A stretch of 64,000 bases of DNA. Origin: Rothia gullae. GTDB lineage: Bacteria; Actinomycetota; Actinomycetes; Actinomycetales; Micrococcaceae. The stretch covers positions 175,740 to 239,739 of the forward strand of contig NZ_JANCOC010000002.1 in NCBI RefSeq assembly GCF_024294905.1. Direction: 5' to 3'. Positions within the stretch are counted from its first letter, which is position 1; each line of letters opens with the position of its first letter. Below, in pieces: positions 44,913 to 52,843 of this stretch. The notes under the pieces are model-generated. The model made no database searches, was not told where the DNA came from, and worked only from the letters and a program-made list of their open reading frames with translations. The translations under genes and the position numbers were made by a program.

Positions 44913-45986
44913 TTAGAGCGGAAGCGCCTTCTTGACGTCTTCGATAATGCCCTCGAGCAGCAGCGGGCCGCCGGTGGAGGTCCACTTGGAGCCGTCCACG
45001 AGAATCACGTGGTCGTCCTTGACTGCCTTCAGGTTGGTGAAGCCGGAGGTTTCCTTCGCCTTATTCAGTGCTTCTTCGGCGCCCTGCAGACCTGCGGAGC
45101 CCTGCGCGTTCGGGTTCTGCTGGCTTGCGCCGCCGAGGGTGCCCAGGAACATGTAGTCCGCGTCGATGGTTGCCAGGTTCTCCAGGGAAACGGGCTCGGA
45201 GTGGCCTTGGCCGTTGCGGTCCTGCGCCTCGGGGCGCTTGAGGCCCAGGTCGTTGAGTACCTGGCCGGCGGGCAGTTCCTTGAGGATCAGGGCTGGGCCG
45301 TTGCCTGCCCAGCGGACGATGGAGAAGGTCTTGTCGCCGTACTTGGGGGCGAGCTGGCCCTTCAGCGTTGCGGCGCTTGCCTCGTATGCCTTGATAACTT
45401 CTTCGCCCTTGTCGACCATGTTCATGGCGTTCGCGACGTTGCGGAAGTTGATGCGCCAGTCGCCGCCCGCGTAACCGCAGTAGACCACGGGGGCAATCTT
45501 CTTGAGGGTTTCGTAGGCGTCGGAGCGCTTGTCCACGCCGGTCGAGTCGACGAGAATCAGGTCGGGATCAAGGTTGCCGATCTGCTCGTAGTTGACCTGG
45601 GCGACGGTGCCGATGATCTGCACGCCCTTGGCGCGGTCGGCGAGGTAGTTGGGTACGCCGGACTGGCCGCGGCCGGAGACGGAACCGGCGGGGGTCACGC
45701 CGAGGGCGAGCAGGCCGTCGAGGGTGGGTTCGGACAGGACGATAACCTTCCGCGGGTTGGCGGGAACTTCTACATTCTCGTCGTCAATGTCCTTGATGAT
45801 TCGGGTGCCGTTGTTACCGCCGGAGGCGGAACCGCCGGAAGTAGTGGTCGTGGTGGTCTCGCTGCTGCATGCCGCGAGGGCGAGAGCAGCCGAGGAGGCG
45901 AGTGCCAGGCCGAAGAAGGCGCGGCGGTTAACGCCCGATGCGCCGTGGTTTTCGGCGTCGGTCAGCTCGGTTCGGTTGAAAGACAT
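44913..45986 (-). CDS. fepB: Ferric siderophore-binding lipoprotein
   Basis: The 357-residue protein starts with a twin-arginine signal (VNRRAFFGLALASSAA) ending in the lipobox LALAACSSE, followed by a Thr/Ser/Gly linker. The rest is a periplasmic-binding fold of the FepB/FecB class: RKVIVLSEPTLDGLLALG, LADRAKGVQIIG, DPDLILVDSTGVD, VVYCGYAGGDWR and DHVILVDGS. It captures the ferric siderophore at the outer face of the membrane and delivers it to the permeases. The promoter and a DtxR-like box lie directly upstream. Confidence 0.92.
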   Translation of the reverse strand: MSFNRTELTDAENHGASGVNRRAFFGLALASSAALALAACSSETTTTTTSGGSASGGNNGTRIIKDIDDENVEVPANPRKVIVLSEPTLDGLLALGVTPAGSVSGRGQSGVPNYLADRAKGVQIIGTVAQVNYEQIGNLDPDLILVDSTGVDKRSDAYETLKKIAPVVYCGYAGGDWRINFRNVANAMNMVDKGEEVIKAYEASAATLKGQLAPKYGDKTFSIVRWAGNGPALILKELPAGQVLNDLGLKRPEAQDRNGQGHSEPVSLENLATIDADYMFLGTLGGASQQNPNAQGSAGLQGAEEALNKAKETSGFTNLKAVKDDHVILVDGSKWTSTGGPLLLEGIIEDVKKALPL

Positions 45987-46005
45987 AGTTCCCCCTAGAT
46001 ATGAC

Positions 46006-46024
46006 TAAACTATACCTAACCTTA
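46006..46024 (-). promoter_or_regulatory. DtxR/IdeR-like iron box
   Basis: The minus-strand sequence TAAGGTTAGGTATAGTTTA matches 12 of 19 positions of the consensus TTAGGTTAGGCTAACCTAA, with the left half nearly intact. It overlaps the predicted -10, where iron-loaded DtxR would block RNA polymerase. Confidence 0.6.
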
Positions 46025-46047
46025 CAGATATCTGAGTGTTACATCAA
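46019..46047 (-). promoter_or_regulatory. Promoter of the siderophore-binding protein gene
   Basis: On the minus strand TTGATG (46047-46042) and TAAGGT (46024-46019) are spaced by 17 bp. The transcript would start about 25 bases before the ATG at 45986. The rest of the gap to rpe (46048-46224) holds no gene. Confidence 0.6.
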
Positions 46048-46224
46048 GATGTGTTCAGTTTGCTTTCTCTGACCGTCAGGATACCCCGTTTTGCCGCGGA
46101 ATTGCGCGGGGTAACATATTTCACGCTTGCCATAGTCTTGCTGACACCATGTCACTTAAACAGGCACCTCTCCCCTGCTATTACCCTGCTATAAATCTGC
46201 GGTGATTGAGAAAGCCGGGCACGC

Positions 46225-46258
46225 AAAACGCCCCGCCGCGAAGAGCCGCGACGGGGCG
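46225..46258 (-). terminator. Terminator of rpe
   Basis: The 12-bp arms CGCCCCGCCGCG (46229-46240) and CGCGACGGGGCG (46247-46258), with one mismatch, are followed on the minus strand by TTTT. Confidence 0.8.
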
Positions 46259-46337
46259 CAGTCTTCACAACGGGGCGTTGATGTTTTATAGATGCTGGGG
46301 TGTCAACAATGCGGGGCACCGTTACCCGCATGCACCG

Positions 46338-47039
46338 CTAGCAGCCGCAACCGCATCCGGTGCCGGAACGCTTGACCGATGCGGCCGCCGCACGCAGGGA
46401 GGCGATTGCCGCCTCCGGACCACCGAGCGCTTCGTCCACACCGTAGACCGAGCTACCGGCAACGAAGCAGGTTGCACCCGCCTCCGCGGCACGCAGGATA
46501 GTCTCTTCGGTGATGCCGCCGTCCACCTGCACGGTCACCGGCAGGTTCGCACCCTCAATCGCCTTGGCGGCGCGGGCGATTTTCGGCAGGGTCACGTCCA
46601 GGAACGCCTGGCCGCCGAAGCCGGGTTCCACGGTCATGATTAGCAGCATGTCCAGTTCGCTGAGCATGTCCAGGTAGGGTTCCACGGCGGTTGCCGGGCG
46701 CAGCGCTATACCCGCCTTCGCGCCCTCAGCACGCAGGGTGCGTGCCAGCTTGATGGGGGCGATAGCCGCCTCCGCGTGGAAGGTCACCGACTCGCAGCCC
46801 ATGCTGGCGTATTCGGGTGCCCAATGGTCGGCATCCTCAATCATCAGGTGCACGTCGAACGGCACCGGGGAGATTTCGCGCAGACGCTTGACCACGGGCG
46901 GACCCCAGGTGAGGTTGGGGACGAAGTGGTTGTCCATCACGTCAATATGCGCGGCGTCCGCGGTGGAAATGCGCTCCAGCTCGCGCTGCAGGTTCGCGAA
47001 ATCCGCCGAGAGAATCGACGGGTTAATGGCAATACCCAT
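46338..47039 (-). CDS. rpe: Ribulose-phosphate 3-epimerase
   Basis: Rpe interconverts ribulose 5-phosphate and xylulose 5-phosphate. The TIM-barrel marks are [35 protein letters not shown] (metal-binding His and Asp), [33 protein letters not shown] and VAGSSVYG. The 233-residue length is slightly above normal because of a tail ending in alternating Gly and Cys (GTGCGCGC), an odd feature that might bind metal. GAAAGGAACCCC precedes the ATG. It lies downstream of rsmB and fmt, a common actinobacterial order. Confidence 0.96.
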   Translation of the reverse strand: MGIAINPSILSADFANLQRELERISTADAAHIDVMDNHFVPNLTWGPPVVKRLREISPVPFDVHLMIEDADHWAPEYASMGCESVTFHAEAAIAPIKLARTLRAEGAKAGIALRPATAVEPYLDMLSELDMLLIMTVEPGFGGQAFLDVTLPKIARAAKAIEGANLPVTVQVDGGITEETILRAAEAGATCFVAGSSVYGVDEALGGPEAAIASLRAAAASVKRSGTGCGCGC

Positions 47040-47093
47040 GGGGTTCCTTTCAAATCCGTGCCGTATGGCGAGTGACGCTAGGTGGTGAAGCGG

Positions 47094-49103
47094 CTAGTTC
47101 TTACGCAGCAGGGCGAGGAACATGGCGTCGGTTCCATGCACGTGCGGCCACAGCTGTGCGGTGGTCGGGTTCTCCGAAGCCTTCACGACCGGTGCACCCT
47201 TCTTGACCTTGATTTCGGGGGTGTGGCCGGGGTCCTTCTCCCCCGCCAGCACGCTCACGGGCTCGCCGTTCGCGCCTTCGGTGTGCAGGGCGACTTCGCG
47301 CAGTGCGGCGGCGGAGTCGAGCAGGCTGACCGCGCCGCTTTCGAGCACCTCGGCAACAATGTTCTGGGTTTCTGCCGCATGAGGGGAGCAGGTCACGTAG
47401 GCAATGACGCCGCCGGGGCGGGTCGCCTCAATCGCTGCGTCCAGGAGCTGACGCTGCAGGGGCAGTAGCTCGGCAATATCGCGCGGGGACTTGCGCCAAC
47501 GCGCCTCGGGGCGGCGGCGCAGGGCGCCCAGACCGGAGCAGGGCACATCTACCATGACTCGGTCGAAAAGCTGACCGGGGTCAATGGATCCGGGCAGGGC
47601 GGAGGTGTTCTTGCGCAGGGTTTCGCGAATCTGGCGGCCGTCGCCGGTGAGTACCGTGTAGCTGTCCTCGGGCAGGGGGCGCATGGAGGATTCCACGAGC
47701 TGCGCGCGGTGCGGTGCCGCCTCGTTGGCGACCAGGGATGCGCCGCGCTGAATACCGAGCGCGCCGAGGAGCGCCGCCTTACCGCCGGGGCCTGCGCACA
47801 GGTCGAGCCATGCGGTGTCGGTGCCGTCCAGGGGTGCTGCGGCGAGCGCGCGTGCCACCAGCTGGGAGCCGGCATCCTGCGCGCGGACGGTGCCTTCACG
47901 TACGGATTCCAGGCGCGCCAAGTCGCCGGAGGCGTACAGCGCCGAACCTTCAACCAGCTCGCCGTCGACGGCGCCCTGTTCGCGTGCCTCGTCGAGGCTA
48001 CCCAGGCCGGGTAGCGCAACCAGGTTCACCACGGGGGCGAGGTTGTCCGCTTCGAGCAGCTGCTCAATTTCGAAGGCGGGGCGGCCGTGCGCAACGAGTG
48101 CCTGGCGCATGGAACGCACAATCCAGCCGGGGTGCGAGGCGAGCAGCGCCATGCGCTCGGTGTCGTCCTTCGCGTCCTCGATGATGAGTTCGTACCATTC
48201 TTCGGGGGCGCGCTCGGAGACGCGGCGTAGCACCGCGTTGATGAAGCTTGCCGGTCCCGCACCGATCTTTTCACGTGCCAGGGACACACTCTGGTTCAGT
48301 GCCGCGTGGGCGGGAACGCGCATGTTCAGCAGCTGGTGCACGCCCATGCGCAACACGATCAGGGTGGTGGTGCCAACCTTCTCGATGGGTCGGTCTACGC
48401 AGCGGCTGAGGATTGCGTCGTAGGTGCCCTGGTGGCGTAGCGTGCCGTAGGTCAGTTCGGTTGCGAAGCCTGCGTCGCGGTGGTCGAGGCGGTGGCTACG
48501 AATCGCCTTGGGCAGTACGAGGTTCGCGTAGGCGTCGGATTCCGCTACGGAGCGCAGTACGTCGAAGACGGTTGCGCGTGCGGTGTCTGCGGTACGTGAG
48601 CGTGCGGAGGGTGCCGCCGCGGAGAATTCGCGAGCGGACATGGAGCGGCGGTTGCGTTCGTGGCCGCTCTTATTGCGCTGGGAGGTGCCGCCGCCACCGC
48701 GTTTGGTGTCGTCGTGTTCGGTCTTGGTGCGGCGTGCGGCACGTTCGACGCTGGTCAGGCCGTCAAAGCGACGGCCGGTGCGCGATTCGCTGCGGGAGTT
48801 GTCGTCCCACTTCTGCGGGCGGCCCTGAGAACTTTGATTCTGAGTGCGCTGGTTCTGGGAACGCTGATTCTGAGCGCGCTGGGAGCTCTGGGACTGCTGG
48901 CGGTTCTGTTCGCTCACGCCAGAGCCGGAGCCGCTGCCAGCGCCGGAGCGGCGGCGACGCTTACGCTTCGCACCGCCTTCGCCCTGACCACTGCCCTGAT
49001 TGAACTTACCCTGACCGCTACCCTGGTTGAACTTGCCGTTGCCGGCGTTACCGTGACCGGGCTTGCCGTGTCCTCCCTTGTAGGGGCGCTTTTCGTTGCT
49101 CAT
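47094..49103 (-). CDS. rsmB: 16S rRNA (cytosine-967 C5)-methyltransferase with disordered N-terminal extension
   Basis: RsmB methylates C967 of 16S rRNA with SAM. The NusB-like domain (about 175-310, ARATVFDVLRSVAESD onward) is followed by the methyltransferase domain: LDLCAGPGGKAALLGALG (SAM site), VMVDVPCSGLGALRRRPE (catalytic PC motif) and AYVTCSPHAAETQN (second Cys). The first 170 residues are an extension rich in Gly, Gln, Asn, Ser and Arg, with GKFNQGSGQ repeated twice and NQRSQNQRTQNQSSQ. It is basic and disordered and probably binds RNA. The start overlaps the fmt stop by four bases (ATGA). Confidence 0.93.
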   Translation of the reverse strand: MSNEKRPYKGGHGKPGHGNAGNGKFNQGSGQGKFNQGSGQGEGGAKRKRRRRSGAGSGSGSGVSEQNRQQSQSSQRAQNQRSQNQRTQNQSSQGRPQKWDDNSRSESRTGRRFDGLTSVERAARRTKTEHDDTKRGGGGTSQRNKSGHERNRRSMSAREFSAAAPSARSRTADTARATVFDVLRSVAESDAYANLVLPKAIRSHRLDHRDAGFATELTYGTLRHQGTYDAILSRCVDRPIEKVGTTTLIVLRMGVHQLLNMRVPAHAALNQSVSLAREKIGAGPASFINAVLRRVSERAPEEWYELIIEDAKDDTERMALLASHPGWIVRSMRQALVAHGRPAFEIEQLLEADNLAPVVNLVALPGLGSLDEAREQGAVDGELVEGSALYASGDLARLESVREGTVRAQDAGSQLVARALAAAPLDGTDTAWLDLCAGPGGKAALLGALGIQRGASLVANEAAPHRAQLVESSMRPLPEDSYTVLTGDGRQIRETLRKNTSALPGSIDPGQLFDRVMVDVPCSGLGALRRRPEARWRKSPRDIAELLPLQRQLLDAAIEATRPGGVIAYVTCSPHAAETQNIVAEVLESGAVSLLDSAAALREVALHTEGANGEPVSVLAGEKDPGHTPEIKVKKGAPVVKASENPTTAQLWPHVHGTDAMFLALLRKN

Positions 49104-50068
49104 GCGAGTACCACCAGGCCTTCCGCCATGTCCTTACCAGCGCCGCGAGCCCACGCGGGCGCATCCATCATTTTCTTACCGGCAGGCTGAACCTGCAGCA
49201 GCATCAGGGGTTCGGTACCGGTGCCGACCAGTACCTTCTTCGCGTGCAGACGCACCGCGCCGGGTACGAGGGGGCCGCCGTTCGACTCGGTCAGGGACTG
49301 CACCAGGCGCTCGTCGGCAACCGCCAGACCACCGATCTTGAAGCGGTTTTCGCCCAGTTCGCACCATGCGCCGGGTTCGGGGGTGACGCCGCGGAAGCGT
49401 GCCAGGATCTGCTCGGCGGGTTCGGTCCAGGTGAGGCGGCTGTCGGCAATGCTCATCTTGGAGGCGTAGCTGACCGACTCGTTCTCGACCTGCACGGTGC
49501 CGCTCTCGCCCGCTTCGAGGCGTTCGAAGGTGCGTTCAAGTAGTGCGCCGCCACTGGTTGCGAGGCGCATCAGCACGGTGCCTGCGGTGTCGTCGGCGGC
49601 TACGGGGGTGGATTCCTGTTCGAAGGTGGGGCCGGTGTCCAGGCCTTCTTCGAGTAGGAAGGTGGTGGAGAAAATTTCCTGCTCACCGGCGATGAGGGCG
49701 CGCTGTACGGGGGCGGCACCGCGCCATGCGGGCAGCTTGGAGAAGTGCAGGTTGACCCAGCCGTAGCGCAGGGATTCGAGCGCGGGCAACGGCAGCAAGG
49801 TGCCGTAGGCGACCACGGCGGCTGCGTCAGCGTTCAGTTCGGCGATGGCTGCGGCGGCTTCGTCGTTCCAGCGGTTTGCCTTCACGATGGGCAGGCCGAG
49901 CTCTTCGGCGCGCTGCGCGACCGGGGAGGGGGTGAGCACGCGCTTGCGGCCCACGGGGGCGTCTTCGCGGGTGAGCACGCCAACCACGCGAACCTTATCG
50001 GAGTTCGCCAGGTAGTCGAGCGGGGGCACGGCAACGTCGGGGGTGCCTGCGTAAATGATGTTGAGCAT
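49100..50068 (-). CDS. fmt: Methionyl-tRNA formyltransferase
   Basis: Fmt formylates initiator Met-tRNA using 10-formyl-tetrahydrofolate. The 322-residue protein has IIYAGTPDVAVPPLDYL, VVAYGTLLPLPALES, the catalytic region NLHFSKLPAWRGAAPVQ and GLDTGPTFEQE, then the C-terminal OB-like domain. Length is normal. It lies six bases behind def, its partner in the formylation and deformylation cycle, and overlaps rsmB by four bases, so def-fmt-rsmB form one coupled unit. Confidence 0.95.
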   Translation of the reverse strand: MLNIIYAGTPDVAVPPLDYLANSDKVRVVGVLTREDAPVGRKRVLTPSPVAQRAEELGLPIVKANRWNDEAAAAIAELNADAAAVVAYGTLLPLPALESLRYGWVNLHFSKLPAWRGAAPVQRALIAGEQEIFSTTFLLEEGLDTGPTFEQESTPVAADDTAGTVLMRLATSGGALLERTFERLEAGESGTVQVENESVSYASKMSIADSRLTWTEPAEQILARFRGVTPEPGAWCELGENRFKIGGLAVADERLVQSLTESNGGPLVPGAVRLHAKKVLVGTGTEPLMLLQVQPAGKKMMDAPAWARGAGKDMAEGLVVLA

Positions 50069-50074
50069 GTGAGC

Positions 50075-50680
50075 CTACTTTCCGAAGCTACCGAAGGAGG
50101 GACCAGCAGAGCCTGCACCGAACGCGCCACCGCCGCCGAAGGCACCGCCCACGCGGGTTGCACGCTCAGTCACGGTCTTCGCGGCAACAGTGTTGTAGTC
50201 TGCGGCGCGCAAGGCACGCATCACGCGCTGGCGGTCTTCACCCACGAGGCGGTCGATGAACAGCTTGCCGTGCAGGTGATCGGTCTCGTGCTGTAGCATG
50301 CGTGCGAACAGGCCCTCACCCTCCAGCACGAGGGGTTCGCCGTGGCGGTCCACGCCGGTCACGCGAGCCCAGTTCTTGCGCGGGGTCGCGGACTTCTGAC
50401 CGGGCACGGACAGACAGCCTTCGCCGCCTTCCTGGTCTTCTTCGCCGATTTCGAGCACGGGGTTGATGATGTACCCTTCGCGGTCGTCAATACCGCCGAA
50501 GGTGAAGATTTGTTTGGAGATGCCAACCTGCGGGCCGGCAAGGCCGACACCGCCCACGTCGTACATGGTTTCTAGCATGTCGTCAATAAGTCGTGCCAGG
50601 TCGTCGTCGAAGACGGTGATGGGGTCGCAGACGCTGCGCAGCACCGGGTCGCCTACGGTGCGGATGCTCAGAATGGTCAT
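50075..50680 (-). CDS. def: Peptide deformylase with Gly-rich tail
   Basis: Def removes the formyl group from nascent proteins using a metal ion. I choose ATG 50680 (201 aa), with AAGGAG four bases before it; the longer frame is spurious. Motif 1 is GVGLAGPQVG, motif 2 EGCLSVPG (metal Cys), motif 3 QHETDHLHG (metal His residues and catalytic Glu). The last 30 residues form a Gly/Phe/Ser tail (GGAFGGGGAFGAGSAG) beyond the usual enzyme end, probably disordered. Confidence 0.95.
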   Translation of the reverse strand: MTILSIRTVGDPVLRSVCDPITVFDDDLARLIDDMLETMYDVGGVGLAGPQVGISKQIFTFGGIDDREGYIINPVLEIGEEDQEGGEGCLSVPGQKSATPRKNWARVTGVDRHGEPLVLEGEGLFARMLQHETDHLHGKLFIDRLVGEDRQRVMRALRAADYNTVAAKTVTERATRVGGAFGGGGAFGAGSAGPSFGSFGK

Positions 50681-50976
50681 GGTTCTCCTTTGTCGGCGGG
50701 GTGCCGGGAATGTGCTTACGGATTTCAATATGGCGACAGAACTGCACCGATAGAACCTCGCGGGTGAAACTACGCTGGCGGGCTCTCTCGGCAGGCGCAT
50801 TCTTCACAGCGGGTGCGCCGTTCTGCCTATGTTCTATTGTCGCCGATTCAGTAGCGCGAATCTAGAACGAATCGAGGCGCTGGGGGGGTGGAGACGGCAG
50901 GGTGAGGGCTGAGCCTCACCTCCCTGGGCTCACCTCCCCGGGCTTTTGGTGCCTCTCCCCTACGCCCGCTACTCCC
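50681..50976. other. Intergenic region between the nuclease-like gene and def
   Basis: About 300 bp with a small GGTGAGG/CCTCACC hairpin (50901-50920). The def promoter should lie here. No gene is seen. Confidence 0.4.
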
Positions 50977-51825
50977 CTATGCCGCAGGCGGGGGCACTAC
51001 GGGCATGAGCGCGGGGTCTTCAAATTCTTGGACCTGACGGTCGAATTCCCATACGCGGCGCAGGGCGCAGAACTTGTACCAGTTGCGTTCAAGCACGGCG
51101 GGGTTCGCCTGCTGCGGCAGCACCTGCGTTTCGCCGAGAGCCACGCCCATGAGGACGGGGGCGTCGCCGTATTTCCAGGGTTCCCAGGTGCCTTCGTCGG
51201 GGTCGACAAGGTATTCTTCAGCTTTGAGTCCGGCAACTAGCTGCATGACGACTTTTTCGTCGAGTGCTTTGACGCGGCCGCGTTTGTCGGTGCCTTTGGT
51301 TTTGTAGTCGATGATGCAGGTTCGGCCTGCGATTTCTGCGACGAGGTCGAGGGTGCCCGCGTAGCCGACGGTGTCGTTCCAGATGGTGACTTCGGCGGCG
51401 AGGGGGCGGGGCTTGAAGGCTTCCCACCATTCGTCGAAGCGGTCGGCGTAGGCTTGTTCTCCGTTGATGATGAGCTGTTCGCGGCTTTCGTCGAGGTTGT
51501 GTTCGCGTCCCATGGCGCGTAGGGCGACGGCTTCGGCGTAGTTGTGTACACGGTCGCCTCGGGCGGCGGCTGCGTCGCGGTATCGTTCGGAGGCGCTGGC
51601 TGCGTCGCGGATGATGGCGAATTTGAGGCCGTGGGATCCGGTGGCGCGGTAGGCGCGCTGGTCTTCGAGGGCGGCTTTGGCGGCCATGTACCCGTGCCAG
51701 CCGCTGAGGTCGTTGGCGTGCTGCCCGATGACGGTGGTGATGGAGGGGACGAGGGGTTCTCCTCCGCGGATGCGCGCGTACATGCGTCCGTAGTCGGTGG
51801 CTGCGGCGAGTTCGGGTGTTGTCAC
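50977..51825 (-). CDS. PD-(D/E)XK nuclease-like protein
   Basis: I start at GTG 51825 (282 aa), with GAGG six bases upstream; an ATG at 51837 lacks a good site. The core motif is VGYAGTLDLVAEIAGR followed by CIIDYKTKG (about residue 158), the D...D-x-K signature of RecB/Cas4-type PD-(D/E)XK folds. A helix with GLKFAIIRDAASAS and a mostly helical first half precede it. No Cys cluster of Cas4 type and no CRISPR array are present. The Pro/Ala tail is short. Role unknown: DNA repair or processing is the family expectation. Confidence 0.75.
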   Translation of the reverse strand: MTTPELAAATDYGRMYARIRGGEPLVPSITTVIGQHANDLSGWHGYMAAKAALEDQRAYRATGSHGLKFAIIRDAASASERYRDAAAARGDRVHNYAEAVALRAMGREHNLDESREQLIINGEQAYADRFDEWWEAFKPRPLAAEVTIWNDTVGYAGTLDLVAEIAGRTCIIDYKTKGTDKRGRVKALDEKVVMQLVAGLKAEEYLVDPDEGTWEPWKYGDAPVLMGVALGETQVLPQQANPAVLERNWYKFCALRRVWEFDRQVQEFEDPALMPVVPPPAA

Positions 51826-51903
51826 GGGGTACCTCATTCTCGGGTGGTTGTGTCCGCGGCTGGGTTTGTACTGCTTGTGGGCACAAATACCGGTGGGCAT
51901 AAT

Positions 51904-51931
51904 AAAACCCCCGTTCCTTGAAACGGGGGTT
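51904..51931 (-). terminator. Terminator of tRNA-Val(CAC)
   Basis: A hairpin with AACCCCCGTT/AACGGGGGTT arms (51906-51915 with 51922-51931) is followed on the minus strand by TTATT. Confidence 0.8.
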
Positions 51932-51936
51932 ATTGG

Positions 51937-52008
51937 TGCGTGATACTGGGTTCGAACCAGTGACCTCTTCGGTGTGAACGAAGCGCGCTACCACTGCGCC
52001 AATCACGC
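51937..52008 (-). tRNA. tRNA-Val (anticodon CAC)
   Basis: Acceptor GCGTGAT with ATCACGC, D-arm GGCGCAGTGGTAGCGC, anticodon arm CTTCG-TTCACAC-CGAAG (CAC), T-arm with GGTTCGAACCC. The discriminator is A. With tRNA-Val(TAC) at 24716 the window holds two valine isoacceptors. Confidence 0.95.
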
Positions 52009-52019
52009 TTACGGATAAG

Positions 52020-52048
52020 ACTATACCGAGGCTTGGCGTGAAGGTCAA
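52020..52048 (-). promoter_or_regulatory. Promoter of tRNA-Val(CAC)
   Basis: On the minus strand TTGACC (52048-52043) and TATAGT (52025-52020) are separated by 17 bp. Confidence 0.8.
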
Positions 52049-52078
52049 ATTTTGCGCTCCCCTTTTTCCTATCCCGCC

Positions 52079-52143
52079 GAGAAGCCACTTGTGTTTCGAA
52101 AAGCCACAAAAATGGTGGCTTCTCGAAACACTTGTGGCTTTTC
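52079..52143. repeat. Long imperfect inverted repeat
   Basis: The 29-base arms 52079-52107 and 52115-52143 match as reverse complements at 25 positions. Short words such as CTTGTGGCTTTTCG recur inside. The element is AT-rich and non-coding and lies just upstream of the tRNA-Val promoter. Origin unknown. Confidence 0.6.
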
Positions 52144-52336
52144 GAGGAGATTCTTCTTCTCTGCTCATGCGTTGCTTCCTCTGATTGAGGGGGCTGCAGG
52201 TTCAGTAATGACTTATGGACTCTGGTCATGAGGTACGGACTTTGGGGCTGGGTTAGCGTCTTGAGGGATAGCTTTTAACCATGGCTGAAGTCGCTAAGTC
52301 ATGACCGAATCTAAAACCAGTTTTCACCGGATAAAC

Positions 52337-52374
52337 AAAGAAGCTCCCCAGTCTTTCGACTGGAGAGCTTCTTT
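52337..52374. terminator. Terminator-like hairpin next to the tRNA-Glu fragment
   Basis: The 10-bp arms AAAGAAGCTC (52337-52346) and GAGCTTCTTT (52365-52374) enclose a further CCAGT/ACTGG stem. A/T runs on both sides allow function in either direction. It sits relative to the broken tRNA-Glu exactly as 52544-52579 does to the intact gene. Confidence 0.65.
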
Positions 52375-52380
52375 CCTAGT

Positions 52381-52489
52381 GTGACCCCAACCGGTTTGTA
52401 ACGGTGACGGAGGGGGCATGATGCCGAGCGCGCGAGGAATTCCATCATGCTCCGCAGTGCCGCGACGTAAGGAGCGGCGCCGTGAGAGG
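52381..52489 (-). pseudogene. Broken copy of tRNA-Glu
   Basis: The 23 bases 52372-52394 are identical to 52577-52599, which cover the 3' end of the intact tRNA-Glu and its flank. A degraded T-arm follows. After about 80 unrelated bases, CGCCGTGAGAGG (52478-52489) matches part of the anticodon arm of the intact gene (52617-52628). The rest of the cloverleaf is missing. Confidence 0.6.
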
Positions 52490-52543
52490 CTCACGGCGGC
52501 ACCATAGAATCTAAAAGATCTTCCGACCGATACAGATATAAAT

Positions 52544-52579
52544 AAAAAAGCCTGGCTTCCGAAGAAACCAGGCTTTTTT
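52544..52579 (-). terminator. Terminator of the tRNA-Gln/tRNA-Glu unit
   Basis: Perfect 12-bp arms AAAAAAGCCTGG (52544-52555) and CCAGGCTTTTTT (52568-52579); the stem itself ends in a T run on the minus strand. Confidence 0.8.
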
Positions 52580-52586
52580 CCTAGTG

Positions 52587-52659
52587 TGACCCCAACCGGA
52601 TTTGAACCGGTGTTGCCGCCGTGAGAGGGCGGAGTACTAGGCCGCTATACGATGGGGCC
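52587..52659 (-). tRNA. tRNA-Glu (anticodon CTC)
   Basis: Acceptor GGCCCCA with TGGGGTC, anticodon arm CCGCC-CTCTCAC-GGCGG (CTC), T-arm with GGTTCAAATCC. The discriminator is A. It is co-transcribed with tRNA-Gln 22 bp upstream. gltX, the synthetase that charges it, is encoded nearby at 54216. Confidence 0.95.
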
Positions 52660-52681
52660 GCAACCTCCGTTAGGAGGTTAG

Positions 52682-52753
52682 CTGGGATACCAGGACTCGA
52701 ACCTAGAACAAAGGAACCAGAAACCTTCGTGTTGCCAATTACACCATATCCCA
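52682..52753 (-). tRNA. tRNA-Gln (anticodon CTG)
   Basis: Acceptor TGGGATA with TATCCCA, discriminator G, D-arm TGGTGTAATTGGCAACA, anticodon CTG in TTCTGGT, T-arm with AGGTTCGAGTCCT. The last pair of the anticodon stem is a T-T mismatch in this reading. Confidence 0.92.
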
Positions 52754-52814
52754 CTACTCTATTGAGTTACCGTTCCGTTTTTTGCCTTTCGGCTTTTCAC
52801 CGGAACGAGTAATA

Positions 52815-52843
52815 ACTATACGGGTCTTTCTGGAGGCGTGCAA
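52815..52843 (-). promoter_or_regulatory. Promoter of the tRNA-Gln/tRNA-Glu unit
   Basis: On the minus strand TTGCAC (52843-52838) and TATAGT (52820-52815) are separated by 17 bp. Confidence 0.8.

Noticed and set aside
50977..51825. PD-(D/E)XK protein as Cas4 of a CRISPR system
   Set aside because: No cysteine cluster of Cas4, no cas genes and no repeat-spacer array anywhere in the window.
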